Below, in pieces: positions 35,244-45,190 of a stretch of DNA of 64,000 nucleotides. The stretch comes from Photobacterium lutimaris (GTDB taxonomy: Bacteria > Pseudomonadota > Gammaproteobacteria > Enterobacterales > Vibrionaceae). Within the stretch, counting starts at the first letter, position 1. Every line of letters starts with the position of its first letter. The notes below the pieces were generated by a model, which was not told the origin of the DNA, ran no database searches, and saw nothing but the letters and a program-made list of their open reading frames with translations. The position numbers and the translations under genes were made by a program. The stretch covers positions 124,001 through 188,000 of the forward strand of contig NZ_PYMH01000007.1 in assembly GCF_003025555.1 (NCBI RefSeq). The letters are read 5' to 3'.

Positions 35244-35376
35244 AAGCGCGTTTCTTCTGTGGCAATAGAAAGGGTTGCTTGGCCGCTTGCTGTTGCGGCC
35301 AATCTTAACTTGTTGAAAGTATAACCAGTTATTTAGCCTTCGCACAAGGGGATATCCCTATGCGCGATAAGGTTAA

Positions 35377-36288
35377 TCAGGCTGCAGCCAGCACTACCCC
35401 AGCGGCGAACAGCAAGTTGGTAAGCAATGCACATTTGACCATGGTGGCCATCATCGGGCGCAGCGCGGCACCGTCGGTCGACTGCAGCACCTGCTTACCG
35501 TGCTTGAACAGTAGCGGGGCACTGAGGATAAACAGCCAGCCAAATGGAGAGTGCAGCTCCAGCAGGGCAAACAGGGCCAGGCAAAGCACGCTGCCAAAGA
35601 GCAAGAACAGGTGGTATTTACGGCCCCATTCCGGTCCCATACGCACGGCCAGTGTCAGTTTGCCACATTCGCGATCGTTGTCGATATCGCGCAGGTTGTT
35701 GATATTGAGTACGCCAACGGCAAGCAGGCCGCAGGCGGTTGCCGGTAGCATGATGATTGAATCAATCTGCCCGGCTTGCAGGTAATAGGTACCGGCCACG
35801 CCGAGCCAGCCGAAGAACATCAAGACCGACAGATCGCCCAAACCCCGGTAGCCATAGGGTTTGTTGCCGACGGTATAGGCAATCGAGGCGGCAATAGCCA
35901 TCAGGCCGAGCAGCATGAAACCGACCATATCCTGTAGGTTGTTGGTGGCGATAAAGATCAGGCTCAGGCCGCTGGCGGCGGTTAGGATGATGTTGAGGAT
36001 CATCGCCTTGCGCATCGCTGACTGCGTGACCAGGCCGGACTGGATCGCGCGCTGAGGCCCCAGTCGCTGGTCGTTATCTGTGCCTTTGACGGCATCACCG
36101 TAGTCATTGGCGAGGTTGGAGAGAATTTGCAATAACAGTGCGGTCAGCAGGGCCAGACCTGCAATGACTGCGGAGAAACTTCCTTGCCATCCTGCTACTG
36201 CACTGCCACAAATAATTGAGGCGATGGCCAGAGGCAGGGTTTTCGGCCTTGCCGCATCAAGCCAAATTGCGAGAGAAGATGATTTCAT
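35377..36288 (-). CDS. menA: 1,4-dihydroxy-2-naphthoate polyprenyltransferase
   Basis: UbiA-family inner-membrane enzyme that prenylates 1,4-dihydroxy-2-naphthoate to demethylmenaquinone, used in anaerobic respiration. The 303 residues have about eight or nine helices and the prenyl-diphosphate motif NDYGDAVKGTDNDQRLGP near 62-79, plus NLRDIDNDRECGK near 192, the second Asp-rich motif. It lies between hslU and rraA, as in E. coli, and is read in the same direction. Confidence 0.96.
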   Translation of the reverse strand: MKSSSLAIWLDAARPKTLPLAIASIICGSAVAGWQGSFSAVIAGLALLTALLLQILSNLANDYGDAVKGTDNDQRLGPQRAIQSGLVTQSAMRKAMILNIILTAASGLSLIFIATNNLQDMVGFMLLGLMAIAASIAYTVGNKPYGYRGLGDLSVLMFFGWLGVAGTYYLQAGQIDSIIMLPATACGLLAVGVLNINNLRDIDNDRECGKLTLAVRMGPEWGRKYHLFLLFGSVLCLALFALLELHSPFGWLFILSAPLLFKHGKQVLQSTDGAALRPMMATMVKCALLTNLLFAAGVVLAAA

Positions 36289-36386
36289 AATGTGATCTTA
36301 AACCGGTAACCAAGTAGGTGCTTATTATGGCGTAACTGTAGCAGGGGGCAACTTTATCGCCACTTTGTTTGTTTGAGAACAAAAAA

Positions 36387-36409
36387 ACGGCACCCCGTAG
36401 GGTACCGTT
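36387..36409 (-). terminator. Terminator after hslVU
   Basis: The minus strand forms AACGGTACCC / GGGTGCCGTT with a G-U pair, then seven T. It is 24 bases past the hslU stop. Confidence 0.82.
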
Positions 36410-36432
36410 TGAAAGGTTAAGCGAGGGCCGGA

Positions 36433-37764
36433 TTACAGGATAAAGCGGCTCAGGTCTTCGTCTTCAACCAATTCGCCGAGGCGTGACGTCACATAGGTGC
36501 CGTCGATGACAATCTTGTCACCGGATTTGTCCGACGCATCGTAAGACAGCTCTTCCATCAGGCGTTCTATCACGGTGTGCAGGCGGCGGGCACCGATATT
36601 TTCGGTACGCTCGTTCACCTGCCATGCAGCCTCGGCCAGTTTGTCGATACCGCTCTCGTCAAACTCGATGTTCACCGACTCGGTCGCCATCAAGGCTTTG
36701 TACTGCTCGGTCAATGAAGCATTCGGCTCGGTCAAGATGCGCTTGAAGTCGTTGCTGGTCAGCGCTTCAAGCTCAACACGGATCGGCAGGCGGCCTTGCA
36801 GCTCAGGGATCAGATCCGATGGCTTGGCGACCTGGAATGCACCAGAGGCGACAAATAGGATGTGGTCGGTACGGACCATACCGTGCTTGGTTGATACCGT
36901 GCTGCCTTCTACCAATGGCAACAGGTCACGCTGTACCCCTTCGCGAGACACATCTGGGCCAGAGGTATCGCCACGCTTACAGATTTTGTCGATTTCATCG
37001 AGGAACACGATACCGTTGTTCTCGACCGCGAAAATCGCCTGCTCTTTGAGCTCTTCCTGGTTAACCAGTTTTGCGGCTTCTTCCTCGGTCGCGGCTTTCA
37101 TCGCGTCCTTGATTTTCATCTTGCGCTTATTGGTGGTGTTGCCCGCCAGGTTCTGGAACATGCCCTGCAGCTGGTTGGTCATCTCTTCCATACCGGGAGG
37201 GGCCATGATCTCGACCCCCATCTGAGGGGCGGCGACATCAATTTCGATTTCTTTGTCGTCCAGCTTGCCTTCACGCAATTTTTTGCGGAATGATTGGCGT
37301 GCCGATGAACTGTTGTCGGCTTCTTCGTTTTTGCCCCACGCATCGCGTGCCGGTGGCAGCAGGATGTCGAGGATACGGTCTTCGGCCAGCTCTTCAGCAC
37401 GGAAGCGGACTTTTTCGGTGGCCTGCTGGTGGGTCATCTTCATCGCCACATCCGTCAAATCGCGGATAATGGTTTCGACTTCCTTACCCACGTAGCCGAC
37501 TTCGGTGAACTTGGTCGCTTCGACCTTGATGAACGGCGCATTGGCCAGTTTGGCCAGGCGACGGGCGATTTCTGTTTTACCCACACCGGTCGGGCCGATC
37601 ATCAGGATGTTTTTCGGGGTGACTTCAACACGCAGCTCTTCAGGTAGCTGCATGCGGCGCCAGCGGTTACGCAGGGCAATGGCCACTGCACGCTTGGCTT
37701 TGTCCTGACCGATGATATGGCGGTCAAGCTCGTGGACGATTTCGCGAGGAGTCATTTCAGACAT
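36433..37764 (-). CDS. hslU: ATP-dependent protease ATPase subunit HslU
   Basis: AAA+ unfoldase ring of the HslVU protease. The 443 residues equal E. coli HslU. Walker A is [13 protein letters not shown] near 57, Walker [12 protein letters not shown] near 255, the pore loop is around GYVGKE near 90, and the C-terminus ...EDLSRFIL inserts into HslV. It begins 12 bases after the hslV stop in the same operon. Heat-shock control is known for E. coli; I could not recognise a sigma-32 promoter with confidence. Confidence 0.97.
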   Translation of the reverse strand: MSEMTPREIVHELDRHIIGQDKAKRAVAIALRNRWRRMQLPEELRVEVTPKNILMIGPTGVGKTEIARRLAKLANAPFIKVEATKFTEVGYVGKEVETIIRDLTDVAMKMTHQQATEKVRFRAEELAEDRILDILLPPARDAWGKNEEADNSSSARQSFRKKLREGKLDDKEIEIDVAAPQMGVEIMAPPGMEEMTNQLQGMFQNLAGNTTNKRKMKIKDAMKAATEEEAAKLVNQEELKEQAIFAVENNGIVFLDEIDKICKRGDTSGPDVSREGVQRDLLPLVEGSTVSTKHGMVRTDHILFVASGAFQVAKPSDLIPELQGRLPIRVELEALTSNDFKRILTEPNASLTEQYKALMATESVNIEFDESGIDKLAEAAWQVNERTENIGARRLHTVIERLMEELSYDASDKSGDKIVIDGTYVTSRLGELVEDEDLSRFIL

Positions 37765-37776
37765 AGCCCTTCCTTA

Positions 37777-38301
37777 TTATTCTTCAAGCTCTTCAATAGT
37801 GTGGAACTGGTTGGTGAAGACGCAAATATCACCAGCAATGGTCAGTGATTTTTCGGCGATTTCACGGGCGCTGAGGTCGGTGTTCTCCAGCAGTGCGGTT
37901 GCCGCTGCTTGAGCGAAGTTACCGCCTGAGCCAATGGCAATCAGGTCGTTCTCCGGTTGAACCACATCACCGTTACCCGTGATGATCAGCGAGCCGGTTT
38001 CGTCTGCGACGGCCAGTAGGGCTTCCAGTTTGCGTAGCATACGGTCGGTACGCCAGTCTTTTGCCAGTTCCACCGCTGCTTTTAGCAGGTGGCCTTGGTG
38101 CATTTCCAGCTTGCGCTCGAAACGTTCGAATAGGGTGAAGGCGTCCGCTGTGCCGCCAGCAAAGCCAGCCAGAACTTTGTTGTTGTATAAACGGCGTACT
38201 TTGCGGGCGTTACCTTTCATGACGGTGTTGCCTAGGGAAACCTGGCCATCACCTGCGATAACGACTTTACCGTTTCGACGAACAGATACGATAGTTGTCA
38301 C
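37777..38301 (-). CDS. hslV: ATP-dependent protease peptidase subunit HslV
   Basis: Proteasome-like peptidase of 174 residues. After Met removal the N-terminal Thr ([20 protein letters not shown]) is the nucleophile, and [17 protein letters not shown] is the conserved inner strand. The start is GTG 38301, with AGAGGT 6 bases upstream, and the need for Thr at the mature N-terminus confirms it. First gene of hslV-hslU. Confidence 0.97.
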   Translation of the reverse strand: MTTIVSVRRNGKVVIAGDGQVSLGNTVMKGNARKVRRLYNNKVLAGFAGGTADAFTLFERFERKLEMHQGHLLKAAVELAKDWRTDRMLRKLEALLAVADETGSLIITGNGDVVQPENDLIAIGSGGNFAQAAATALLENTDLSAREIAEKSLTIAGDICVFTNQFHTIEELEE

Positions 38302-38480
38302 GGTTTTACCTCTTTTGGTCTGCTCCGGCCATCATGCCGGTTTCGATATAATGGAGATCTGGGGACGAGGAGGAAAAGTTTCAAGGGGGAGAGCAATGGA
38401 TACGGCGATGAGTGTGAGTCATCGCATAGCGGGATGGATGTTATCCCGCTATCAGATGGGTTATTGACGCTAGGCTGAGG

Positions 38481-39068
38481 TTATTCCCAGAACCAAATCG
38501 CACATGGCTCGATACCGGCCCGGCGAAGCTGGTTGCGATCACTTTCAGCTTTGCGTTTTTGCGGGTAAGGGCCGAGCACGACCCGGTACCAGTTGCCTTT
38601 TTCGCCTTGGCTGACCTTGATTTGGCTGGTCAACCCCTGAAAAGCGATCATCGCCTTGCGTTCTTCGGCCTGGCTTTGGCTGCGGTAGGCACCGCACTGC
38701 ATCAAGTATGGCTTGGTAGGAGCTTGCTCTTTTTTGGCTTCGACTTGTACTTCTTTGTTTTCGAGCTCTTCAATGTAGCGCCATTTCTCTTCCGGTTTCG
38801 GCGGAAGCGGTTTCGTTGCTTTGGGCGGCGTCACCGATTCCGTCTTCGGCTTTATCGGCTTGACCTGTATCGGCGGACTGGTCTGTTGCTGGGATTGTGG
38901 TGCCGGGTTGGCTGACAGGTAATACAGCCCATAACCCAAAGTTCCAACCAAACATAGTGCGATAGCTGCCCATTTGAACGGGAAGCCATTGCTTGGAGCT
39001 TGATTGCGGTTGCCTCGGGGTTTCTTGGCGGCGGCTCTGCCGCGTTTGACGTAATCTTTGGTTGCCAC
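38481..39068 (-). CDS. ftsN: Cell division protein FtsN
   Basis: Late division protein that triggers septal peptidoglycan synthesis. The 195 residues show a basic cytoplasmic tail (MATKDYVKRGRAAAKK), one membrane helix (about 32-51), a Pro/Lys-rich periplasmic linker and a SPOR domain (about 117-195; MQCGAYRSQSQAEERKAMIAF) that binds denuded glycan. The start is GTG 39068 with a weak ribosome site. It lies between cytR and hslV, as in E. coli. It is shorter than E. coli FtsN (319), mainly in the linker, as in other Vibrionaceae. Confidence 0.93.
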   Translation of the reverse strand: MATKDYVKRGRAAAKKPRGNRNQAPSNGFPFKWAAIALCLVGTLGYGLYYLSANPAPQSQQQTSPPIQVKPIKPKTESVTPPKATKPLPPKPEEKWRYIEELENKEVQVEAKKEQAPTKPYLMQCGAYRSQSQAEERKAMIAFQGLTSQIKVSQGEKGNWYRVVLGPYPQKRKAESDRNQLRRAGIEPCAIWFWE

Positions 39069-39219
39069 AGTGTCAATCAGTAAAAGGTGAGTTGAATAAA
39101 CCTATGGTACAAATTTGCGTCAGCTCTGACCAGACCTTGCGATGCATCCTGACTTTTAGGTTGCACCGGAAGGCATAGGTTTTGTGAGCTTGTACCCAAA
39201 AAAATGGCAGTGAGCCGGT

Positions 39220-40224
39220 TTAGTTGACGGGAGGTGCAGCACTTTCGCGGATCACCAACTTGGCATCAAGCAGGCGTGAGCCAGACGCAATGTCTTTACC
39301 TTTGAGGATATCGAGCAGCATCATCATCGATTGGCGGCCGATCTCGTAGCGAGGCTGGGATACGGTGGTCAGCGGGGGATCGCAGTATTCAGCAAACTGG
39401 ATATCATCGAATCCGACAATAGACAGATCCTGCGGTACGCGGAATCCCAGGCGTTTGGCTTGCTGCATGGCACCGATTGCCATCACGTCATTGTGGCACA
39501 ACAGGGCCGTTGGTGGCTCAGGCAGCGATAAGAGGGCGGTGACGGCACGGGCGCCGCCGGCAAAACTGAAGTCGCTCTTGACCGTATACGCAGGATTGAG
39601 TTCAACCCCGGCCCGGCGCAGCGCCTGCTGGTAACCTTGGGAGCGGAACTGGCATAGGGCGGCATTGTCAGGCCCAGTGACTTGGGCAATGCGTTTGTGC
39701 CCCATCTGGGTTAGATAGTTGACGGCCTCGAAAGCGGCAGTCAGGTTGTCGATATGGACTGTTGGCAGTTCGAGTTCCGGGGCAAATTCACATGCCATGA
39801 CCATCGGCGGCAGGTTCTTTTGCTCGGGTTTACTGACATCAAAGGGGAGATCGGTGCCGAGTAACAGCATTCCGTCGGCTTGTTTGGTGAACACTAGGTT
39901 TACAAACGAATTTTCACGGGTTTTTTGTTGCCCACTATCGCCCAGCAGGACCAAATAGCCATGCTCCATTGCCGCTTCTTCGATACCCCTGATGATCTCG
40001 GTGAAATAGGGATCACAGATATCGGGTACGATAGTGACGATGGTTTTTGATTCGTTGCGACGAAGATTCCTAGCCAGTGAATTGGGTGAATAGCCAGCAT
40101 CCATGACAGCCTGTTCGACCTTTTTCCGGGTCGAGGCTGACACTTTTTCCGGGTTCATCAGGGCACGGGAGACCGTGGCCGTCGAGACACCGGCGAGCTG
40201 GGCAACATCCTTCATTGTCGCCAT
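39220..40224 (-). CDS. cytR: LacI-family transcriptional repressor CytR
   Basis: Nucleoside-responsive repressor acting with CRP on nucleoside uptake and catabolism genes; in Vibrio it also affects biofilm and competence. The 334 residues open with the LacI helix-turn-helix MKDVAQLAGVSTATVSRALMN and continue as a periplasmic-binding-protein-like effector domain (about 60-334). Its place beside ftsN and priA supports the CytR name over other LacI members. AGAGGA precedes the ATG. Confidence 0.93.
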   Translation of the reverse strand: MATMKDVAQLAGVSTATVSRALMNPEKVSASTRKKVEQAVMDAGYSPNSLARNLRRNESKTIVTIVPDICDPYFTEIIRGIEEAAMEHGYLVLLGDSGQQKTRENSFVNLVFTKQADGMLLLGTDLPFDVSKPEQKNLPPMVMACEFAPELELPTVHIDNLTAAFEAVNYLTQMGHKRIAQVTGPDNAALCQFRSQGYQQALRRAGVELNPAYTVKSDFSFAGGARAVTALLSLPEPPTALLCHNDVMAIGAMQQAKRLGFRVPQDLSIVGFDDIQFAEYCDPPLTTVSQPRYEIGRQSMMMLLDILKGKDIASGSRLLDAKLVIRESAAPPVN

Positions 40225-40396
40225 AATTAAGGTTCCTCTCTATTATTTTTCTCTCTTTTGCCGCTGGGGGATCATGGCCAAAACGGCCGATACCTGAGCC
40301 AGCGAGCTTGTTATTGTAGGCTGTCTGCCGGGGATTAAACATGCTTTAAACAGCATAAATTACATCCAATACGTGACTTAGGTCGCATTGTTCATT

Positions 40397-42598
40397 TTAA
40401 GTTAAATCCTGCGGTTCGACATCAATAGACCAACGGATTTTCTTGGCAAGAGGCAGCAAAGCGATGGCTGGCTTGGCAACAGACAGCCACTGTTGCAATG
40501 CCCTGCGGCTAGGTGCTTGTAGCAGCAATTGCCAACGGTAGCGGCCCGCCCTGCGCGACAGCGGAGCGGGGTTAGGGCCCATCACCATCGTCTCTTGGCT
40601 GGCGACAGGGCTGGTTTCGAAAATGCCTCTCACCTGCTGGAGGAACTGCTCAACCAGTTCGCTTTGGTTGGCCTCGGCCCGAAGCAGGGCCAAGTAGGTG
40701 AACGGTGGCAGCCATGCCTGCTTGCGCTCGCTCAGGGCGCCCGAGGCGAAGTGATCGTAGCCCTTGTAGAGTAGAGCCTGGAGCAAGGTGTGTTCGGGGT
40801 GATGGGTTTGTAATACCACTTCACCGGGTTTGCTGGCCCGTCCCGCACGGCCTGCGACCTGGATAAATAGCTGAGCCAGGCGTTCGCTGGCCCGGAAATC
40901 GTTGCTGAATAGCGCGCTGTCGACATCAAGCAGGGCGACCAGGGTGACATCGGGGAAATGGTGACCCTTAGCCAACATCTGGGTGCCGATCAATATCTGG
41001 TATTCGTTGTTGCGAATCGCCTCGAGGTAGTGCTCAAGGCTGCCCTTGCGACGGGTGCTGTCACGGTCGATACGCACGGTCCTGTAATCCGGGAACAACA
41101 TCTCGAGCTGCTGCTCGAGCTGTTCGGTGCCGACACCGACCGCATTAAGCTGGGTCGAGCCGCACTGGCCGCACTGGTGCATCATTGGGCGCTGGGTGGC
41201 GCAGTGGTGGCAGCGCAGCTCGCCGCTTTGCTGGTGGAACGTATAATAGGCGTCACAACGTTTGCACTCGGCCAGCCAGCCACAGTCATGGCAGATCACC
41301 GCTGGGGCGAACCCGCGACGGTTGAGAAACAGCATGACCTGATTACCGTCTTCAAGGTGCTGGCGCATTCTGGCGATCAGTGGTGCGGATAATCCTGCCT
41401 CCAGATATTGTCCTTTGACGTCCAGTACGCCATGGCGGGCCGCTTGGGCGGTACCAGCCCGGCGTGACAAGATCAGGTGGTGATACTTGCCACTTTTGGC
41501 GTTCTGCAGGGTTTCCAGCGCAGGGGTCGCCGATCCGAGAACGATTGGAATATTGGCTTGGCTGGCACGCATCACGGCCAGATCCCGGGCATGGTAGCGC
41601 AGGCTGTCCTGTTGTTTGTAGGATGCGTCATGCTCCTCGTCGACAATAATAATGCCGAGGTTGGTAAATGGCGTGAACAGGGCTGAACGGGTACCGATGA
41701 TGATCCCTGCCTGGTTATCCCGTCCGGCAAGCCAGGCCGACAGCCGCTCGGTGTCGTTGAGCCCGGAGTGGATCGTCTCCAGTGGCACATTGAAGCGGCG
41801 GCGGAAGCGGTTGATGGTTTGCGGTGTCAGGCCAATTTCTGGCACCAGAATCAACGCCTGCTTTCCGGCAGCCAACACAGGCTCAAGCAAGTTAAGGTAG
41901 ACCTCGGTCTTGCCCGAGCCGGTGACACCTTCTAGCAGGTAGCAGCCAAATTCCGGGTTGGCGTTGACACTGGCAATCGCCAAGGCTTGTTCCTCGTTGA
42001 GACGGGGTTTATCCTCGGTAACTGCGAACTGCGATTGCCAGTGACGTAGGGCGGGTGTTTGCTCAATCGCTTCAATCCAGCCTTTTTCGGCCAAGGCTTT
42101 CAAAGTGGCATTGCTGACCTCTTCAGCCAGCAGGGCTTCATGGCTCAAGGCCCTCTGGCGCAGCATAGTCAGGACTTGGACCTGGCGCGGTGCCCGCTTG
42201 AGAGCTGTTAATGGCTGGTTGTGGCCGGCGTCGGTCAGTTGCCACATTTTCAAGGCTGACGGTGCGGCTTCCCGGCCTTTTCGCAGTAACGCAGGCATCG
42301 CATTAGCCAAGCAGTCACCGAGCGGATATTGGTAATACTGGCTGGCCCATGTGAGTAGCTTGAATAGGTTCGGCTCCCACAGTGGCACTTCATCCAGCAC
42401 GCTGTTGATGGGCTTGAGTTGGTTGATCGGAAAATCGGACGTATCCGTCAGTGCCATCACGATCCCAACGAGCTGCTGCCGCCCAAACGGCACTTTGACC
42501 CGCCCGCCGATAGCAGGCTGCTGGCCTGGCTTGACCAAGTAATCAAATTGCTTGTCCAGAGGGACAGGGAGGGCCACTCGGGCAATGTTGGGCGTCAT
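40397..42598 (-). CDS. priA: Primosomal protein N' (replication-restart helicase PriA)
   Basis: 3'-5' DNA helicase that reloads DnaB at stalled forks. The 733 residues hold an N-terminal 3'BD domain, Walker A GVTGSGKTEVYL near 225, the DEEH box IIIVDEEHDASYKQQ near 316, and an eight-cysteine zinc region near 430-480 (CHDCGWLAECKRC ... CHHC ... CGQC). It is divergent from rpmE, as in E. coli. Confidence 0.97.
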   Translation of the reverse strand: MTPNIARVALPVPLDKQFDYLVKPGQQPAIGGRVKVPFGRQQLVGIVMALTDTSDFPINQLKPINSVLDEVPLWEPNLFKLLTWASQYYQYPLGDCLANAMPALLRKGREAAPSALKMWQLTDAGHNQPLTALKRAPRQVQVLTMLRQRALSHEALLAEEVSNATLKALAEKGWIEAIEQTPALRHWQSQFAVTEDKPRLNEEQALAIASVNANPEFGCYLLEGVTGSGKTEVYLNLLEPVLAAGKQALILVPEIGLTPQTINRFRRRFNVPLETIHSGLNDTERLSAWLAGRDNQAGIIIGTRSALFTPFTNLGIIIVDEEHDASYKQQDSLRYHARDLAVMRASQANIPIVLGSATPALETLQNAKSGKYHHLILSRRAGTAQAARHGVLDVKGQYLEAGLSAPLIARMRQHLEDGNQVMLFLNRRGFAPAVICHDCGWLAECKRCDAYYTFHQQSGELRCHHCATQRPMMHQCGQCGSTQLNAVGVGTEQLEQQLEMLFPDYRTVRIDRDSTRRKGSLEHYLEAIRNNEYQILIGTQMLAKGHHFPDVTLVALLDVDSALFSNDFRASERLAQLFIQVAGRAGRASKPGEVVLQTHHPEHTLLQALLYKGYDHFASGALSERKQAWLPPFTYLALLRAEANQSELVEQFLQQVRGIFETSPVASQETMVMGPNPAPLSRRAGRYRWQLLLQAPSRRALQQWLSVAKPAIALLPLAKKIRWSIDVEPQDLT

Positions 42599-42831
42599 AT
42601 TTAACCGCTAAATCCGCATGTACTAAGATAGAGAAGTGTACCTTGCCCAGCCTCGGGCGGCAAAGCGGCGAAAAAAGGCGCATATTGGTTGATCTGAGCT
42701 ACGCGATTGATTACTATACGCCGCCTAATTTGGCGTATTGGCAGTTCAGCCGTTACGTGTATTTATTAACGACGTGTGGTGCCCGGCTTTGGATCGGGAG
42801 AGCGACACGGCCTTACTTTTGAGGTTATCCC

Positions 42832-43044
42832 ATGAAACAAGGTATTCACCCAGAGTACACTGCAGTAAACGCTCGTTGTTCTTGCGGCAACACTTTCGTA
42901 TTTAACTCTACTATGGGTAAAGACATCAACCTAGATGTATGCGACAAGTGTCACCCTTTCTACACTGGTAAGCAGCGTCAGGTTAGCTCTGGTGGCCGTA
43001 TCGACAAATTCAACAAGCGTTTCGGTGCGCTTTCTAGCAAGTAA
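42832..43044 (+). CDS. rpmE: Ribosomal protein bL31, zinc-binding form
   Basis: Structural protein of the large ribosomal subunit. The 70 residues keep the four zinc cysteines (C16, C18, C37, C40), so this is the C+ form that Zur-regulated RpmE2 can replace under zinc starvation. GAGG lies a few bases before the ATG. Divergent from priA; a terminator follows within 25 bases. Confidence 0.98.
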   Translation: MKQGIHPEYTAVNARCSCGNTFVFNSTMGKDINLDVCDKCHPFYTGKQRQVSSGGRIDKFNKRFGALSSK

Positions 43045-43067
43045 TTGCCAGTTGAATGTCGAAGAAG

Positions 43068-43092
43068 GGGATGCTTGCGCATCCCTTTTTTT
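43068..43092 (+). terminator. Terminator after rpmE
   Basis: GGGATGC (43068-43074) pairs with GCATCCC (43079-43085), followed by seven T. Confidence 0.9.
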
Positions 43093-43337
43093 ATCCCCAT
43101 TTTTTCTACCGTAGTTTTGTCCGCGCTATTCCCTATCTGTATCCAGTTGCCTTTAATGTTGGCGATTCCATCCGCTAGCCATCACTTCAGGCGCTATATT
43201 CCCCATCAATCTCAGCTATGCAGTCTGGGAATCATTGGATCGACCAGATGTTCGGTGCTAGGATTTTGTGCTGCCATAGAATATGATCTATGTCCAAATT
43301 CTAAAATAAAGTCACCCAAGTCAGGATTTCGAACACT

Positions 43338-44588
43338 ATGTCTGAAGATTTTCGCCAGCAGGCCCTTCACTACCATGCTTACCCCGTACCCGGAAAAATT
43401 GCCGTTGAACTCACCAAGCCGGCTAACACCGTAGAGGATCTGGCCCTAGCCTACAGCCCAGGTGTGGCTGAGCCTGTGCGTGAAATCGCGCAAAATGCAG
43501 AGAACGTCTACAAGTACACCGGTAAAGGCAATATGGTGGCGGTGATCACCAATGGTACCGCTATCCTTGGCTTGGGTAACTTGGGCCCATTGGCATCAAA
43601 ACCTGTCATGGAAGGTAAAGCACTGTTGTTCAAGCGTTTTGCTGGCCTGGACTCGATTGATATCGAAGTGAAGCACCGTACCATCGATGAGTTTGTCGAT
43701 ACGGTGGCGAACATTGCCGATACGTTTGGCGGGATCAACCTGGAAGATATCAAGGCCCCGGACTGTTTTGAAATCGAAAAACGTCTAATTGAACGCTGTC
43801 ATGTACCGGTGTTCCATGATGATCAGCATGGTACGGCGATTGTCACTGCAGCGGGTATGCTCAATGCGCTTGAGTTGCAAGGCAAGAACATCAACGAAGC
43901 GGTGATTGTCTGTTTGGGTGCTGGTGCTGCGGCTGTAGCGTGTATGGAACTGCTGATTAAGTGTGGTGCCCAGCGCGAGAAGATCTACATGCTTGACCGC
44001 AAGGGGGTGATCCACACCCGTCGTGACGATATTAACGAATACAAGCAGCTGTTTGCCAACAACACTGACAAGCGTACGCTGGAAGATGTGATTGAAGGTG
44101 CGGATATCTTTGTCGGCGTATCGGGTCCCGATCTGTTGGCACCGGAAGCGCTGAAACTGATGGCCGACAAGCCAGTAGTCTTTGCGTGTTCTAACCCGGA
44201 TCCTGAAATCAAGCCTGAGCTGGCTCATGCCGTTCGCGATGATTTGATCATGGGTACTGGCCGCTCGGACTACCCGAACCAGGTAAACAACGTTATCTGC
44301 TTCCCGTTTATCTTCCGTGGGGCACTGGATGTTCGCGCGAGCGAAATCAATGACGAGATGAAGCTCGCGGCCGTTGACGCTATCCGCGCACTGGCAAAAG
44401 AGCCGGTACCGGCAGAAGTGGTTGCGGCGGCAGGTGCCGACAAGCTTGAATTTGGTACAGAATACATTATCCCTAAACCGATGGACCCACGCCTGTTGCC
44501 ACGTGTTGCCAAGGCTGTAGCCCAAGCGGCGGTAGACTCGGGCGTTGCGCGAATTGATATGCCTGTCGGTTACATGGAAGCGAAGTAA
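43338..44588 (+). CDS. Malic enzyme (malate dehydrogenase, oxaloacetate-decarboxylating)
   Basis: Oxidatively decarboxylates malate to pyruvate. The 416 residues are the short form, lacking the phosphotransacetylase-like C-terminal half of E. coli MaeB. Signatures are LAYSPGVAEPVREIA near 38 (catalytic Tyr), GLGNLGPLASKPVMEGKA near 76, FHDDQHGTAIV near 158 (metal and substrate) and the Rossmann stretch VCLGAGAAAVACMELL near 191. Cofactor (NAD or NADP) cannot be fixed by reading. About 245 gene-free bases separate it from the rpmE terminator. Confidence 0.92.
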   Translation: MSEDFRQQALHYHAYPVPGKIAVELTKPANTVEDLALAYSPGVAEPVREIAQNAENVYKYTGKGNMVAVITNGTAILGLGNLGPLASKPVMEGKALLFKRFAGLDSIDIEVKHRTIDEFVDTVANIADTFGGINLEDIKAPDCFEIEKRLIERCHVPVFHDDQHGTAIVTAAGMLNALELQGKNINEAVIVCLGAGAAAVACMELLIKCGAQREKIYMLDRKGVIHTRRDDINEYKQLFANNTDKRTLEDVIEGADIFVGVSGPDLLAPEALKLMADKPVVFACSNPDPEIKPELAHAVRDDLIMGTGRSDYPNQVNNVICFPFIFRGALDVRASEINDEMKLAAVDAIRALAKEPVPAEVVAAAGADKLEFGTEYIIPKPMDPRLLPRVAKAVAQAAVDSGVARIDMPVGYMEAK

Positions 44589-44611
44589 TTCCTTCAAGTT
44601 GTATCGCATAC

Positions 44612-44641
44612 AAAAAAACCAGCCATATGGCTGGTTTTTTT
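44612..44641. terminator. Bidirectional terminator between malic enzyme gene and metJ
   Basis: A 13-bp perfect inverted repeat (44612-44624, 44629-44641), core CCAGCC/GGCTGG, with A7 and T7 tails that serve both converging genes. Confidence 0.92.
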
Positions 44642-44695
44642 TATCGTCATAAACTGCAGGCATTATACGTAGCAGTCTACTTGGATGTTGGATGC

Positions 44696-45013
44696 TTATT
44701 CGTTGATATCTTCGTAGGTGATGCCCATTTCTTCCATCAGCGCTTTGGCCTCAGCAGGAAGATCGTCCGGACGGTCTTTACGGATATCATCGTCGGTCGG
44801 GAGTGGCTGGCCAGTATAGGCATGCAGGAAGGCCTCGCACAGTAGTTCACTGTTGGTGGCGTGGCGCAAGTTATTGACCTGGCGACGAGTACGTTCATCT
44901 GTCAGGATTTTCAGAACCTTCAATGGAATCGAAACTGTAATTTTTTTGACTTGCTCGTTTTTCTTACCGTGTTCCGCGTAAGGGCTGATGTATTCGCCAT
45001 TCCACTCTGCCAT
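44696..45013 (-). CDS. metJ: Methionine repressor MetJ
   Basis: Ribbon-helix-helix repressor using S-adenosylmethionine as co-repressor. The 105 residues equal the family length; [19 protein letters not shown] forms the DNA-binding strand and helix A, and [20 protein letters not shown] the dimer core. AGAAGG precedes the ATG. It is divergent from metB with four tandem met boxes between, which predicts control of both metBL and metJ. Confidence 0.98.
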   Translation of the reverse strand: MAEWNGEYISPYAEHGKKNEQVKKITVSIPLKVLKILTDERTRRQVNNLRHATNSELLCEAFLHAYTGQPLPTDDDIRKDRPDDLPAEAKALMEEMGITYEDINE

Positions 45014-45090
45014 TTGTTACCTTCTCAGCGATATAAAAGTGATGAAATATAGTATGCCTGAATTTTAGCGGGATTTACTGCCATAAGCAA

Positions 45091-45122
45091 AGACATATAG
45101 ACGTCTAGAAGTGTTGACGTCT
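45091..45122. promoter_or_regulatory. Four tandem MetJ boxes (metJ/metB)
   Basis: Contiguous 8-mers AGACATAT, AGACGTCT, AGAAGTGT, TGACGTCT (45091-45122). The second is an exact consensus AGACGTCT; MetJ binds arrays of such 8-bp units. Confidence 0.92.
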
Positions 45123-45190
45123 TCGTCGATTGTCGCTATGTTGTTGCATAAAAGTTATTCGACAGGGCCGCCCTGACAAGGAAAGTAATA

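Noticed and set aside
43785..44663. 292-codon minus-strand frame opposite the malic enzyme gene
   Set aside because: Antisense shadow; runs through the bidirectional terminator and has no family match.
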